DNA of 64,000 nucleotides. Source: Halobacterium wangiae. Lineage in GTDB: Archaea; Halobacteriota; Halobacteria; Halobacteriales; Halobacteriaceae. Positions 45,543 to 52,922 of the stretch are shown piece after piece (within the stretch, counting starts at the first letter, position 1; every line of letters begins with the position of its first letter). The position numbers were made by a program, and so were the translations under genes. The stretch lies in the NCBI RefSeq assembly GCF_021249345.1, contig NZ_CP089588.1, positions 1,674,001 to 1,738,000 on the forward strand. Direction: 5' to 3'. Below the pieces are notes generated by a model, which worked only from the letters and a program-made list of their open reading frames with translations, was not told the DNA's origin and searched no databases.

Positions 45543-45815
45543 TTACTGCTCTTTGACCATCCGCTGGACGCGACTCACGATGTCGCTGGAGTCCCGTTCC
45601 ATCAGCTCGTTCATCCGGATCTGTCGGAAGTGGCTCCCGAGGGCGAGGAACGTCGGTGCCCAGAGACCCACGAAGATCCCGCGTTCCTGGTCCTGCTTCA
45701 TGAAGAAGTAGTACCACGACATCGGGATCGACAGTATCGCGGCGAGGAAGAATGGGTCTCTCCCCGTTCGTTCGGCCGCCTGTTTCGATCGTTGCTGCTG
45801 CATTCTGTCGGCCAT
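45543..45815 (-). CDS. Small membrane protein, unknown
   Basis: About 90 residues starting MADRMQQQRSKQAAERTGRD. One hydrophobic segment (FFLAAILSIPMSWYYFF) and a second (GIFVGLWAPTFLALGSHF) suggest a hairpin in the membrane, followed by a basic tail (IRMNELMERDSSDIVSRVQRM). The upstream AATTAACAAACACC at about 45846-45859 could be its promoter. The family is not recognised. Coding is supported by length, clear start and haloarchaeal composition, but it is only moderately certain. Confidence 0.6.
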   Translation of the reverse strand: MADRMQQQRSKQAAERTGRDPFFLAAILSIPMSWYYFFMKQDQERGIFVGLWAPTFLALGSHFRQIRMNELMERDSSDIVSRVQRMVKEQ

Positions 45816-46080
45816 GCAGGAGAGTGTACCTGCCCAGCGGTGTTTGTTAATTGGACCCGTGTCCGGCGAAACGAGAGCCATCTCTGGGTAAGACGACCGT
45901 ACTACGTCGGAGAGCCCTCCTGCTTCCCGCGTCGTCTGGCGTCGGCACCGTCGAGACCCGGGAGACGGGGCTGCATTGGACGGAGGCGTCCATCGACGAC
46001 GCTGCTCGCACATTGGTGGGCCACCGGCGGCGGCCGTTGGGGCCCCGAACGAGACGCGAGTAGTATTGTTGTGATGATTC
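45816..46080. other. Non-coding gap upstream of a HalOD1 gene
   Basis: 265 bases in which I see no credible gene. They hold the promoter of the small membrane protein at the left. The right edge adjoins the inverted repeat before the HalOD1 gene. Confidence 0.4.
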
Positions 46081-46107
46081 GGGTGAAAAACGCCACGGGT
46101 TTCACCC
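46081..46107 (+). promoter_or_regulatory. Perfect 8-bp inverted repeat before a HalOD1 gene
   Basis: GGGTGAAA at 46081-46088 and TTTCACCC at 46100-46107, spaced by 11 bases, end 20 bases upstream of the GTG at 46127. The right arm overlaps where a TATA element would be for a leaderless gene. A dimeric regulator could block transcription by binding here. Confidence 0.55.
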
Positions 46108-46126
46108 GCCCGCTCCTACCAGTGGC

Positions 46127-46414
46127 GTGGAATACAACATCGGGGTGGACGAGTCGGTGAGTACGGCCGTAGTGCGTGCAGTGAGCGCCGTCAACGGCCG
46201 TCGACCCGGTTCGCTTCGATCCCTGGACCACGTCCTCGACCCGGAGGCCCTCGACGCGCTGTTCGTCCCGGCAGCGGACGGCAAGACGCGAATCGGCGGC
46301 CGGCTCTCCTTCGTCTTCGGTAACTGTCGGGTCACCGTCGACAACGGCGAGTACCTGACGGTCAGGCCGCTCACGATTCCGTCGCGGGTGCCCGACTTCC
46401 AGGAGAACCGCTAG
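46127..46414 (+). CDS. Free-standing HalOD1 output-domain protein
   Basis: A 95-residue protein that is a HalOD1 domain alone. The recognised core is VSTAVVRAVSAVNGRRP, then LDPEALDALFVPAADGK and RIGGRLSFVFGNCRVTVDNG. HalOD1 usually ends haloarchaeal sensor proteins, and single-domain copies are common. The start codon is GTG at 46127. Two similar single-domain genes lie at 50266 and 51302. Function is not known, but regulation by protein contact is presumed. Confidence 0.8.
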   Translation: MEYNIGVDESVSTAVVRAVSAVNGRRPGSLRSLDHVLDPEALDALFVPAADGKTRIGGRLSFVFGNCRVTVDNGEYLTVRPLTIPSRVPDFQENR

Positions 46415-46457
46415 CGCGAATCGCCTTCGTAGCGGTCGACGAACGACACGCGCTCGC

Positions 46458-47261
46458 TCACTGCCCGGGGTCGCGAGCAGTTATCAGTCCCTGGGCCATG
46501 AGACGGCGCGCTACCACGACCAGGCCGTTCCCGAACCCCTCGCCGAATATCGCCTGCTCCTCCTTTGTGTCGGGCATGATCGAACTCACGAGGATTGTCG
46601 ACCGGTCGACCAGCAGCAGTCGACCGATCGCGGTGTCGTCCTCCGTGTCCATCGAACCGTGCAACCACTCCAGGCCGGAGATGAACGTCGTGGCACCGGG
46701 GACTGCCTCCTGGATCTGGTCTTCGAGTGAGGCAGTCAACGCGCCGACGACCAGCTCGACGCCGTTCTCGACGTCGTTGAGTGTGTCGACGAGGTCGTCG
46801 GTGAGCAGCGTCTCGTCGCCGAGCACTAACACGATCTCTTCGGACGCGTTCCGAACGAGCTCGTTCGTCCGGTTCTCGATGCCGTCCCGCCCCTGCATCG
46901 CCCACACCTCCTGGACGGTCGACTCGTCGTCGTCCGCGACGACGTCGATGGTCGCGAGGGCGTCGTGGAGTCGGTCGACGCGGGACTCGTACTGGTCCCT
47001 GAGCGTCTCCTCGGCCTCGTCGAGCGGGACAGCCCGGAACTGCTGGGGGCTCGAGTGTTGCACCTCGACGAGACCCTGTGCCTCGAGCACTCGGACTGCG
47101 TCGTACACCCGCGTTCGCGGCACCTCTGTCATCTCGCTGAGTTGCTTCGCTGTTCCCGCGTGGATGCGGGACAGTCCGACGAAACATCGCGCCTCGTACT
47201 CCTTCAGGCCGAGTTGCTGGAGAACCTCGACGGCCTCTCCAACGCTTTCAGATTTGTCCAT
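46458..47261 (-). CDS. TrmB-family transcriptional regulator
   Basis: A 267-residue regulator. The N-terminal winged helix is LGLKEYEARCFVGLSRIHAG then QLSEMTEVPRTRVYDAVRVL, typical of TrmB. A coiled linker (EAEETLRDQYESRVDRLHDA) is followed by a TrmB C-terminal domain (ENRTNELVRNASEEIVLVLG, then LLLVDRSTILVSSIM). Such proteins usually sense sugars or control genes of metabolism. I chose MDKSESVGEAVEVL at 47261, which is the usual place for the winged helix. No sugar gene is adjacent. Confidence 0.88.
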   Translation of the reverse strand: MDKSESVGEAVEVLQQLGLKEYEARCFVGLSRIHAGTAKQLSEMTEVPRTRVYDAVRVLEAQGLVEVQHSSPQQFRAVPLDEAEETLRDQYESRVDRLHDALATIDVVADDDESTVQEVWAMQGRDGIENRTNELVRNASEEIVLVLGDETLLTDDLVDTLNDVENGVELVVGALTASLEDQIQEAVPGATTFISGLEWLHGSMDTEDDTAIGRLLLVDRSTILVSSIMPDTKEEQAIFGEGFGNGLVVVARRLMAQGLITARDPGQ

Positions 47262-47695
47262 GTGTCCCAACCTCCCGGTTACGCCGGGATTCCCCGGTTT
47301 TTGGCACCCACCACGGATAGGCATTGCCACTCTACTGACGACGCCGAGCGAGCCGAACAGCCAGGAAATGGCGGCTACGTCCGCCCGAGGCCGCTTGCAC
47401 GGACTGGCGGCTGTTGTGACTACGTCTGTCACAACCGAATTGAATCGAGGTACACGGTGTACAGCACTCGCTCGTAACTGGTAGCAACTGTCACCCGGTT
47501 GCTCACAAAAGGGATATACACGCGGGGGCGCAAGCGGTTACCGGCACGCAGCTCAGTACTGTGTCCCAACCACCTTACTACTGCGTGCCATCCCGTTCAC
47601 TGGAGGCGCCCTGGAAAACCCACGACTGCCCAGTGGTAGCTCCGAACGGACCAGGAGAAATGACGGCTACGGACCGACTCGGGAGTCCCGCTCGT
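47262..47695. other. 434-base gap without a gene
   Basis: No frame here has haloarchaeal coding character. The right-hand part carries ATATAC at 47514-47519 and low-GC stretches that could be an unrecognised promoter. Nothing on the plus strand follows it before 48032. The left end contains the CCGG-rich inverted bases (47276-47299) upstream of the TrmB start. Confidence 0.4.
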
Positions 47696-48031
47696 TCAGA
47701 GTTCCGCGTGCGCGAGTTGCGTCGGGAGCGCGTCCAGCACCGCCTCGACCTGTTCGTGGGACAGGTAGCTGAGCGTCCCGCTCTCCTGGTCGTAGTCGAC
47801 CACGCCGTGGCTGGCGAGCTTCGGCAGGTGCGTGTGGCGTAACTGGATGGAAAGTTCGCTCCGTTCCATGGCGCCGCCGTCGGCCTGAATCGGCTCGGTG
47901 CTGTGCAGTTCGTCGACGAGGCTGTCGACCGTCGTCTCGTCGTCCGCCGTCTCACGCAATCGTCGGATGACTCTACGTCGCTGTCTGTCGGAGACGAGCC
48001 TGATGTGCGCGTCGAGGCGGTTGTCGGTCAC
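47696..48031 (-). CDS. DUF7344-like small winged-helix protein
   Basis: A 111-residue protein. The helix-turn-helix region is SDRQRRRVIRRLRETADDET and the second half ELSIQLRHTHLPKLASHGVV with DYDQESGTLSYLSHEQVEAV. This is a common haloarchaeal winged-helix family of unknown target. An AT-rich box ATTATTAATTAAG at about 48089-48101 upstream would be the promoter, giving a leader of some 35 bases. A second member is at 50817. Confidence 0.8.
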   Translation of the reverse strand: MTDNRLDAHIRLVSDRQRRRVIRRLRETADDETTVDSLVDELHSTEPIQADGGAMERSELSIQLRHTHLPKLASHGVVDYDQESGTLSYLSHEQVEAVLDALPTQLAHAEL

Positions 48032-48271
48032 GATACGTGTCTAGAACGGCCCAGGCTGTTTCAATGAGTGGCATTTTCACACTCGCGGGATTATTAATTA
48101 AGTGAGTCACAGGGCCGTCGATGCGGTAACGCCCCGCTCCCCACCGCTCGACTCCGGCCCCAGTAGGGCTCCCCTCCGCGGGACGACGTTCGGGAACGGC
48201 ACTCCGGGAGGCACCGCGTTCGACTCCAGTGACGGCTCCCGGGACGAACGCCCGGTCAAGCGTCGAGTGGC

Positions 48272-48973
48272 TCACTCGTTTCTCTCGAGGTCACCGCGGT
48301 CGATCTTGTCGTCCGTCTCCGAGACGGCCTGCATCCCCGGCCAGAACGCCAGGACGAACAGGAAGAGGTAGACTGCGCCGACGAGACCGAGAACGAACCA
48401 GCCGGGCGCCGTGGACATTCCCGCAGCCGCCACCAGTGGTTCGTCCGCGCCGGTCAGGCGGAACAGCCACACGAACAGGAGTCCGACCAGCAGTGGCAGA
48501 TACACCCGCCGGAGCCGGTGGGCGAGTGCCTGTCGGAGCGGCATCTTCGTCTTCGGTCGCCTGTAGTCCTCGCTCAACTGACGACGCCAGTCCCGTTGCT
48601 CGACGCCCTGGGAGGGATCGAGCGCGTTCGCGAAGAGGTTCTCCTGCATCGAACGCACCCGCGATCGCCAGACGTCGTACTGCTGGAACCGGCGGGCCTC
48701 GATCAGCAGAAACACGACGCCGACGCCCATCCCGACGAGCAGGATCGAGTGGGAGACGTCGTCACTGGAGAACGCGTACGCGAGGATGCCCGCGATGACT
48801 GTCACCGCCCAGTTGGTCGTCGCGTCTAGCCGCTCCCGCCACGAGACCTCGCGCGCGACCTCACCGCGGTAGAAGTGCGCGACGACCGACCCGAGGCCGG
48901 TGCTCTGGTCGACCATCTCTCGACCGATCTCTGCCTCTTCTGGTTCTTCCGGGTCGAACTCGTCTTCGGTCAT
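48272..48973 (-). CDS. DUF2270 family membrane protein
   Basis: A 233-residue protein. After an acidic N-terminus (TEDEFDPEEPEEAEIGREMV) come VAHFYRGEVAREVSWRERLD and two membrane pairs (WAVTVIAGILAYAF, SILLVGMGVGVVFLLIEARR, YLPLLVGLLFVWLFRL, WFVLGLVGAVYLFLFVLAFW). The block ARRFQQYDVWRSRVRSMQEN between the pairs is the DUF2270 signature. Function is unknown. A CTAG-containing palindrome lies just upstream of the start. Confidence 0.85.
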   Translation of the reverse strand: MTEDEFDPEEPEEAEIGREMVDQSTGLGSVVAHFYRGEVAREVSWRERLDATTNWAVTVIAGILAYAFSSDDVSHSILLVGMGVGVVFLLIEARRFQQYDVWRSRVRSMQENLFANALDPSQGVEQRDWRRQLSEDYRRPKTKMPLRQALAHRLRRVYLPLLVGLLFVWLFRLTGADEPLVAAAGMSTAPGWFVLGLVGAVYLFLFVLAFWPGMQAVSETDDKIDRGDLERNE

Positions 48974-48976
48974 CGT

Positions 48977-48989
48977 CTCTAGTCTAGAG
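48977..48989 (-). promoter_or_regulatory. CTCTAG-T-CTAGAG palindrome before the DUF2270 gene
   Basis: Perfect 6-base arms around one T, four bases before the start codon. It contains CTAG twice, a sequence that is generally rare in haloarchaeal DNA. It may be an operator or a short 5' hairpin. Confidence 0.4.
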
Positions 48990-49084
48990 AACGGAAACGC
49001 GAGGGTTAGGTCTGACGTGGCCGAGGAAGGTGACGGCCGGCGCGGCGTCGGTTCTCCGAGCGCTCGCTTTGCTCGCGGGGAGGT

Positions 49085-49105
49085 GGACAGCTTGATCTTC
49101 AGTCG
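49085..49105 (-). repeat. Fragment of the tRNA-Phe anticodon arm
   Basis: The 21 bases at 49085-49105 match 49163-49183 inside tRNA-Phe at 20 of 21 positions (one T for C). Both have the same orientation, and the copies are 78 bases apart. The copy covers the anticodon stem and loop, and lies beyond the 3' end of the intact tRNA. It is not part of a second cloverleaf. Confidence 0.8.
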
Positions 49106-49138
49106 TCGCTGTCGAATGTGATTCGCGTGGAAAAGGTA

Positions 49139-49212
49139 TGCCGCCTCCCCGATTTGAACGGGGGACAGCTCGATCTTCAGTCGAGTGCTCTCCCAGTCTG
49201 AGCTAAGGCGGC
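49139..49212 (-). tRNA. tRNA-Phe (anticodon GAA)
   Basis: A 74-base cloverleaf on the minus strand. Acceptor GCCGCCT pairs with AGGCGGC, with A as discriminator. The anticodon stem CTCGA/TCGAG holds CTGAAGA, anticodon GAA. The T arm is CCCCG TTCAAAT CGGGG. A TATA-like ACCCTTTTTCC lies about 30 bases upstream (49236-49246). No intron is present. Confidence 0.96.
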
Positions 49213-49480
49213 TCGCAGTCGATGGGACGGCAGTCGGGGGAAAAAGGGTTTCGAATCCCCACGGCAGCCCGGCGCCGTCGTGGAACTCGCCCTCGACGCC
49301 TCCTCGGGACGTCTCGGCCGTCCGACCGGTCGAGTGCTGGGACGACGACGAGACGACCGGCGCGCAGTGGAGACCGAGCGCTCACGCCTCGCTCGACTCC
49401 CGTGAGTAGGGCCACGAATCTACCCGCCGTCTGACGGAACGATGACGCTGGGGCTGGTAGGTCCGCGCTACCTCGAGGGG
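49213..49480. other. Gap between tRNA-Phe and the pilin promoter
   Basis: Apart from the tRNA-Phe promoter (49236-49246) I see no gene or repeat. The frames on both strands have biased Arg/Pro/Ser composition as in shadows. Confidence 0.4.
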
Positions 49481-49490
49481 AAACTTAAGT
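49481..49490 (+). promoter_or_regulatory. TATA element of the pilin gene
   Basis: AAACTTAAGT, the strongest TATA-like site upstream of the pilin. It predicts a leader of about 95 bases, which is long for haloarchaea and leaves room for control at the RNA level. Confidence 0.6.
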
Positions 49491-49606
49491 GCACGCGGTC
49501 GGAACGCGGCTGTGAGCACGACGCGGAATCGTAACCGGAGGGGTGAGCTCCGCCGCGAGTCGAGGGGGCAGCGCCGACAGTTCCGCAGCAGTGCACGACC
49601 ACTACC

Positions 49607-50026
49607 ATGAAGGAAATCAGCTTGTTCGACGTTCCGGACGCGGACGAACGCGGCGTATCGCCGGTCATCGGGGTCATCCTGATGGTCGCCATCACGGTCA
49701 TCCTGGCCGCCGTCATCGCGACGTTCGTCCTCGGGTTCCCCGACCAGGTGAGCGAGAGCGTCAACGCCGGCGCCGACATCAGCAAGAGCAGCGACGGAAA
49801 CGCGACTGTGACGTGGATCAGTCAGGGGAACGCGGAGTACCTGAACGTCACTGCGAAAAACACCGACGCCTCGAATCCAGTCCAACTAAAGCAAGTTGGT
49901 GAATCAGTGAAGGTTACTGGGAATACGGCTGGCGTGTCGACGAACATCGTCGTCACGGCGTACGGCGAGAGTGGGACCGGGACCGTCGTCGCACAGAAGG
50001 AACTGGTCCTCAACGAATCGTCGTAG
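49607..50026 (+). CDS. Type IV pilin-like protein
   Basis: A 139-residue secreted protein with an archaeal prepilin signal. The processing site is DERGVSPVIGVILMVAITVI, where the hydrophobic helix begins right after RG. The rest is a beta-rich, Asn/Thr/Ser-rich domain with possible N-glycosylation sites (NVT, NAT, NES). It would be cleaved by PibD and form a pilus. Part of the gene around 49877-49935 has lower GC than its surroundings. No pilus assembly ATPase is near. Confidence 0.88.
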   Translation: MKEISLFDVPDADERGVSPVIGVILMVAITVILAAVIATFVLGFPDQVSESVNAGADISKSSDGNATVTWISQGNAEYLNVTAKNTDASNPVQLKQVGESVKVTGNTAGVSTNIVVTAYGESGTGTVVAQKELVLNESS

Positions 50027-50265
50027 ACCCGCCGCTCCGATCCCGTTTCTCGTATTTCGTACCGCTGTCAGGGCGGATGTTGTTCTCGCCTGTAGTCCCC
50101 GATCGGCCAACTCTGGAGTGGCGAGACGTAGACTCTGAGGCGGTCCGCGAGCCCCCATCTCCGCCTCGACCACGGACCGGCCCTATACTGATAGCCTCTC
50201 TGTCTGACGCCAGCCTATCTAGGTAGCCGCCGAAGAGATGCCCTATGCACTGTTAGGAACTGGTG

Positions 50266-50535
50266 ATGCAAACCGCAACGAGTGAAATAGGTATTATCGA
50301 CGACGAAATCACGAGCCAGGCCGTCGTCACTGCAGTCGCCGAAGAGACTGGCGCCGACCCGATGGAACTCGACCCGCTGTACAACGTCGTCGACTCCGAC
50401 GCCCTGAACACGCTGCTCCGATCCCACGACCCGGGAGCCGACGGTACACTCCTCGAAGTCGAATTCGTCTACGCGGGGTGTGAAGTCCGCGTGGCCAGCG
50501 ACGGGACGGCACAGGCGACCGCCCTCTCGGAGTAA
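50266..50535 (+). CDS. Free-standing HalOD1 output-domain protein
   Basis: An 89-residue single-domain HalOD1 protein. It shows TSQAVVTAVAEETGADPMEL, YNVVDSDALNTLLRSHDPG and LEVEFVYAGCEVRVASDGT, the same three blocks as in the copies at 46127 and 51302. Start at ATG 50266, though the GTG at 50263 also fits. The small zinc-type protein follows 26 bases later in the same direction. Confidence 0.82.
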   Translation: MQTATSEIGIIDDEITSQAVVTAVAEETGADPMELDPLYNVVDSDALNTLLRSHDPGADGTLLEVEFVYAGCEVRVASDGTAQATALSE

Positions 50536-50561
50536 CCCTTGTGCCAGCCAGCACTCACGGA

Positions 50562-50765
50562 ATGAACAACACCCAGGGCACGGAGAACACATCGAACGGG
50601 ACCGAGAGAACGTACAAGCTCGACTGCACGGCCTGCTCGTTCGAGACAGTCGTCGAGGGCGACCTGGACGACGCGTACGACCTCATCGAGGAACACGAAG
50701 AGAAGTACGAGACGACCAAGCGGAATCACTTCGTGGACCTGGTGACGAAGGAGTACGACGCGTAA
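50562..50765 (+). CDS. Small Cys-pair protein of unknown function
   Basis: A 67-residue acidic protein. One Cys pair is in KLDCTACSFETVVEG, and the rest is helical (LDDAYDLIEEHEEKYETTKR). The pair resembles half of a zinc finger, so it may dimerise around a metal. The ATG at 50562 is taken; a GTG at 50541 is also in frame. Similar short proteins occur next to haloarchaeal HalOD1 genes, but I cannot name the family with confidence. Confidence 0.68.
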   Translation: MNNTQGTENTSNGTERTYKLDCTACSFETVVEGDLDDAYDLIEEHEEKYETTKRNHFVDLVTKEYDA

Positions 50766-50816
50766 CACCGCACGAGGTTCTGTTCTACTACTCGGCGTCG
50801 CGACGACCGAACTGGG

Positions 50817-51146
50817 TCACCGAGTCAATGCTTCGAGTCTCGACGCTCGCGGCTCGACGCGGTTGGTCTCCGGGTCGTAGTCGAGGACGCCGGCGTCCGC
50901 CAGCATCGGCAGGTGGACGTGGTGAAGTCGGACTTCGAGCACTCGCTGCCGCTCGCTCCCGAGGTCGTTCTCCCGGGCGTCGACCGCTGTCGCCAGCTCT
51001 CCGAGTGTCAACGGGGACGACTGGTCGGCGAGGACGTCGACGGTGACGCGACGCCGCTCGTTAGCGAGCAGTCGGTACTGGTCGTGTTCGGAGAGCTCTG
51101 CGGCTGCCGGTGGTTTCTCAGGGTCGCCCGCTGTTGTGTTGGTCAT
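50817..51146 (-). CDS. DUF7344-like small winged-helix protein
   Basis: A 109-residue relative of the protein at 47696. The winged helix is HDQYRLLANERRRVTVDVLA with LTLGELATAVDARE, and the second half is RLHHVHLPMLADAGVLDYDP, identical in pattern to the other copy. Upstream, CTAATTACTTA at about 51214-51224 could be the TATA box, leaving a leader of about 45 bases. Confidence 0.8.
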   Translation of the reverse strand: MTNTTAGDPEKPPAAAELSEHDQYRLLANERRRVTVDVLADQSSPLTLGELATAVDARENDLGSERQRVLEVRLHHVHLPMLADAGVLDYDPETNRVEPRASRLEALTR

Positions 51147-51301
51147 GGTGGGTGTAGCAGCCCTCGCGCCCTGCTATCTACCCGGACGTCATTGTTCCCC
51201 ATAAGACCAAGCTGTAAGTAATTAGGTCCGGCCTGGTTCGCGGCCCCGCCGGACGTCCCCGGCTGGTTCTTCTGGGCCCGGAACGAACCGCGCTCGCGTC
51301 C

Positions 51302-51574
51302 TCAGCTACTCAGGCACACCTCGACAGTCCGGTCCTCGTGCACGACGACAGTCTGGCCGGCGTACTCGAACTGGACGTTCGCCGTGTTCTGTGTGTGCCG
51401 ACAGATGGCGTTCAGACTGTCCGGGTCGATGGCCTCCGAGAGCGGCGGGAGCTCCAGAACTGGCACCCCGGAGTTGAGGCTGACTGCTTCGAGTACGGCA
51501 GTGGTCGCTGCCTCGTCGTCTGCGGGCGTGTACGACCGAACTATCGTATCGCGGGGTGGCTCGCTACGGGACAT
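51302..51574 (-). CDS. Free-standing HalOD1 output-domain protein
   Basis: A 90-residue single-domain HalOD1 protein with AATTAVLEAVSLNSGVPVLEL, AIDPDSLNAICRHTQ and NVQFEYAGQTVVVHEDRTVE. The TATA element CCTTTATC (51599-51607, minus strand) is about 28 bases before the ATG, so the message is leaderless. It is the third copy in 5.5 kb. It is divergent from the DsrE-like gene. Confidence 0.82.
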   Translation of the reverse strand: MSRSEPPRDTIVRSYTPADDEAATTAVLEAVSLNSGVPVLELPPLSEAIDPDSLNAICRHTQNTANVQFEYAGQTVVVHEDRTVEVCLSS

Positions 51575-51759
51575 CGTACAATACACACACGGGGCGATGG
51601 ATGATAAAGGGGTGTCAGACGGCGGTATGACGGGTTCTCGCGGGAATCGCGACACGTGGGTCCCCACGGGTGTCTGACGCGAGTATGACGAACTCCGGCG
51701 GGCACTCCCGAAAGGTCTACTACCTCCTCGTCGACCGCCTCGGCGCCGCTCGCGCCCGA

Positions 51760-51803
51760 TGCTTGCCGTCGCAAGCAGATAGCGTTAGGCGTCGGAGTCC
51801 GAC
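51760..51803 (+). promoter_or_regulatory. Two palindromes flanking the TATA of the DsrE-like gene
   Basis: TGCTTGC-CGTC-GCAAGCA (51760-51777) has perfect 7-base arms. GTCGGA-G-TCCGAC (51791-51803) has perfect 6-base arms. The TATA-like AGCGTTAGG (51781-51789) lies between them, and the ATG follows at 51814. This fits a promoter held between two regulator sites. Confidence 0.6.
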
Positions 51804-51813
51804 AACACAGTTG

Positions 51814-52152
51814 ATGCAGTCCGTCATCCACCTCGTCTCCGGCGACGAAACCGAACAGCGAACCGCACTCAACATCGCCCGGAACCTCCTGGACGACGAG
51901 AGCGGGAGCATCGACGACATCGCGATCGTCGCACAGGCCGGCGGCATCCACGCGGTGACGACCGACGGGGAGCACGCGGAGGACGTCCAGTCGCTGCTCG
52001 ACGACGGCGTCCCGTTCAAGGGGTGTTCCAACACGCTCGCGGCGTTCGACCTCGAGGAGTCGGACCTCCTCGACGGCGTCGAGACGGTCCCCGAGGGCGC
52101 CGTCGAGGTGACCCGCCTGCAGGACGAGGGGTACGCCTACCTGCGGCCGTAA
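51814..52152 (+). CDS. DsrE-family protein
   Basis: A 112-residue protein. MQSVIHLVSGDETEQRTALNIARNLL is the usual start of this family, with IDDIAIVAQAGGIHAVTTDG and the C-terminal GCSNTLAAFDLEESDLLDGV, where a Cys is in the position of DsrE-type sulfur carriers. It may bind or carry sulfur, but the family is wide. The ATG at 51814 is favoured by the TATA near 51785 and by homology. An earlier in-frame start would add about 50 low-complexity residues. Confidence 0.82.
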   Translation: MQSVIHLVSGDETEQRTALNIARNLLDDESGSIDDIAIVAQAGGIHAVTTDGEHAEDVQSLLDDGVPFKGCSNTLAAFDLEESDLLDGVETVPEGAVEVTRLQDEGYAYLRP

Positions 52153-52204
52153 CCCGACATCGACGGGGGCGACGACTATCACTGTGGCCGTCCTCGTGCT
52201 AGCC

Positions 52205-52888
52205 ATGACGTTCGACGCAGCGCGCGTGAGCACGGTCACGTTCGACTCCTACAGCACGCTCGTCGACGTGGACGCGGCCGAGGCCGCGCTCGCGGACAGC
52301 GTTCCCGACCCCGAACCAGTCTCCGAACGCTGGCGAGCGCGGTCGCTGGAGTACACGTTCGTCGCGAACCAGATCGACGCCTACCAGTCGTTCTACGAGA
52401 TGAACCGGGACGCACTCCAGTCCGCCCTCGACGCCTACGACGTGGCGCTCTCGACGGACGAACGCGACGAGATACTCGCCGTCTACCACGAACTCGACGT
52501 CTTCGACGACGTCCGCGGCGCCGTCGAACGACTCCGTGACGGCGGCTACGACTGCTACGTCGTCTCCAACGGGAACCCCGAGATGCTGGCGTCGATGGTC
52601 GAGCACGCCGACATCGCCGACCTCGTCGAGGACACTGTCAGCGCCGACGAGGTTCGCACGTTCAAACCCGCTCGGGAGCTGTACCGCCACGCCGCCGCCC
52701 GGACGGGGACGCCCATCGACGAGATAGCGCACGCGACCGCCGGCTGGTTCGACGTCGTGGGCGCCAGCCACGCCGGCATGCAGAGCGTCTGGGTGAACCG
52801 GAGCGGGGCGCCGTGGGAGCCCTTCGACGGCGAACCGGACCTGACCGTCGAGGGCCTCGAGGAACTGGCCGACGCGCTGGGTGTCTGA
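52205..52888 (+). CDS. Haloacid dehalogenase type II-like hydrolase
   Basis: A 227-residue HAD enzyme. Motif I is TVTFDSYSTLVDVDAAEAAL with the Asp nucleophile, motif II is CYVVSNGNPEML, and motif III lies in RTFKPARELYRHAAARTG. The C-terminal block IAHATAGWFDVVGASHAGMQSVWVNR follows type II 2-haloacid dehalogenases, which use an Asp-ester intermediate. Similar sequences also act as phosphatases. ACTATCAC at about 52173-52180 is about 27 bases upstream. Confidence 0.86.
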   Translation: MTFDAARVSTVTFDSYSTLVDVDAAEAALADSVPDPEPVSERWRARSLEYTFVANQIDAYQSFYEMNRDALQSALDAYDVALSTDERDEILAVYHELDVFDDVRGAVERLRDGGYDCYVVSNGNPEMLASMVEHADIADLVEDTVSADEVRTFKPARELYRHAAARTGTPIDEIAHATAGWFDVVGASHAGMQSVWVNRSGAPWEPFDGEPDLTVEGLEELADALGV

Positions 52889-52922
52889 CAGCCCACTCTG
52901 CTCGCGAGCGTCGCTCCCAGCG

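Noticed and set aside
51670-51813. N-terminal extension of the DsrE-like protein
   Set aside because: Includes the two palindromes and the TATA element, and the added sequence is low in family similarity.
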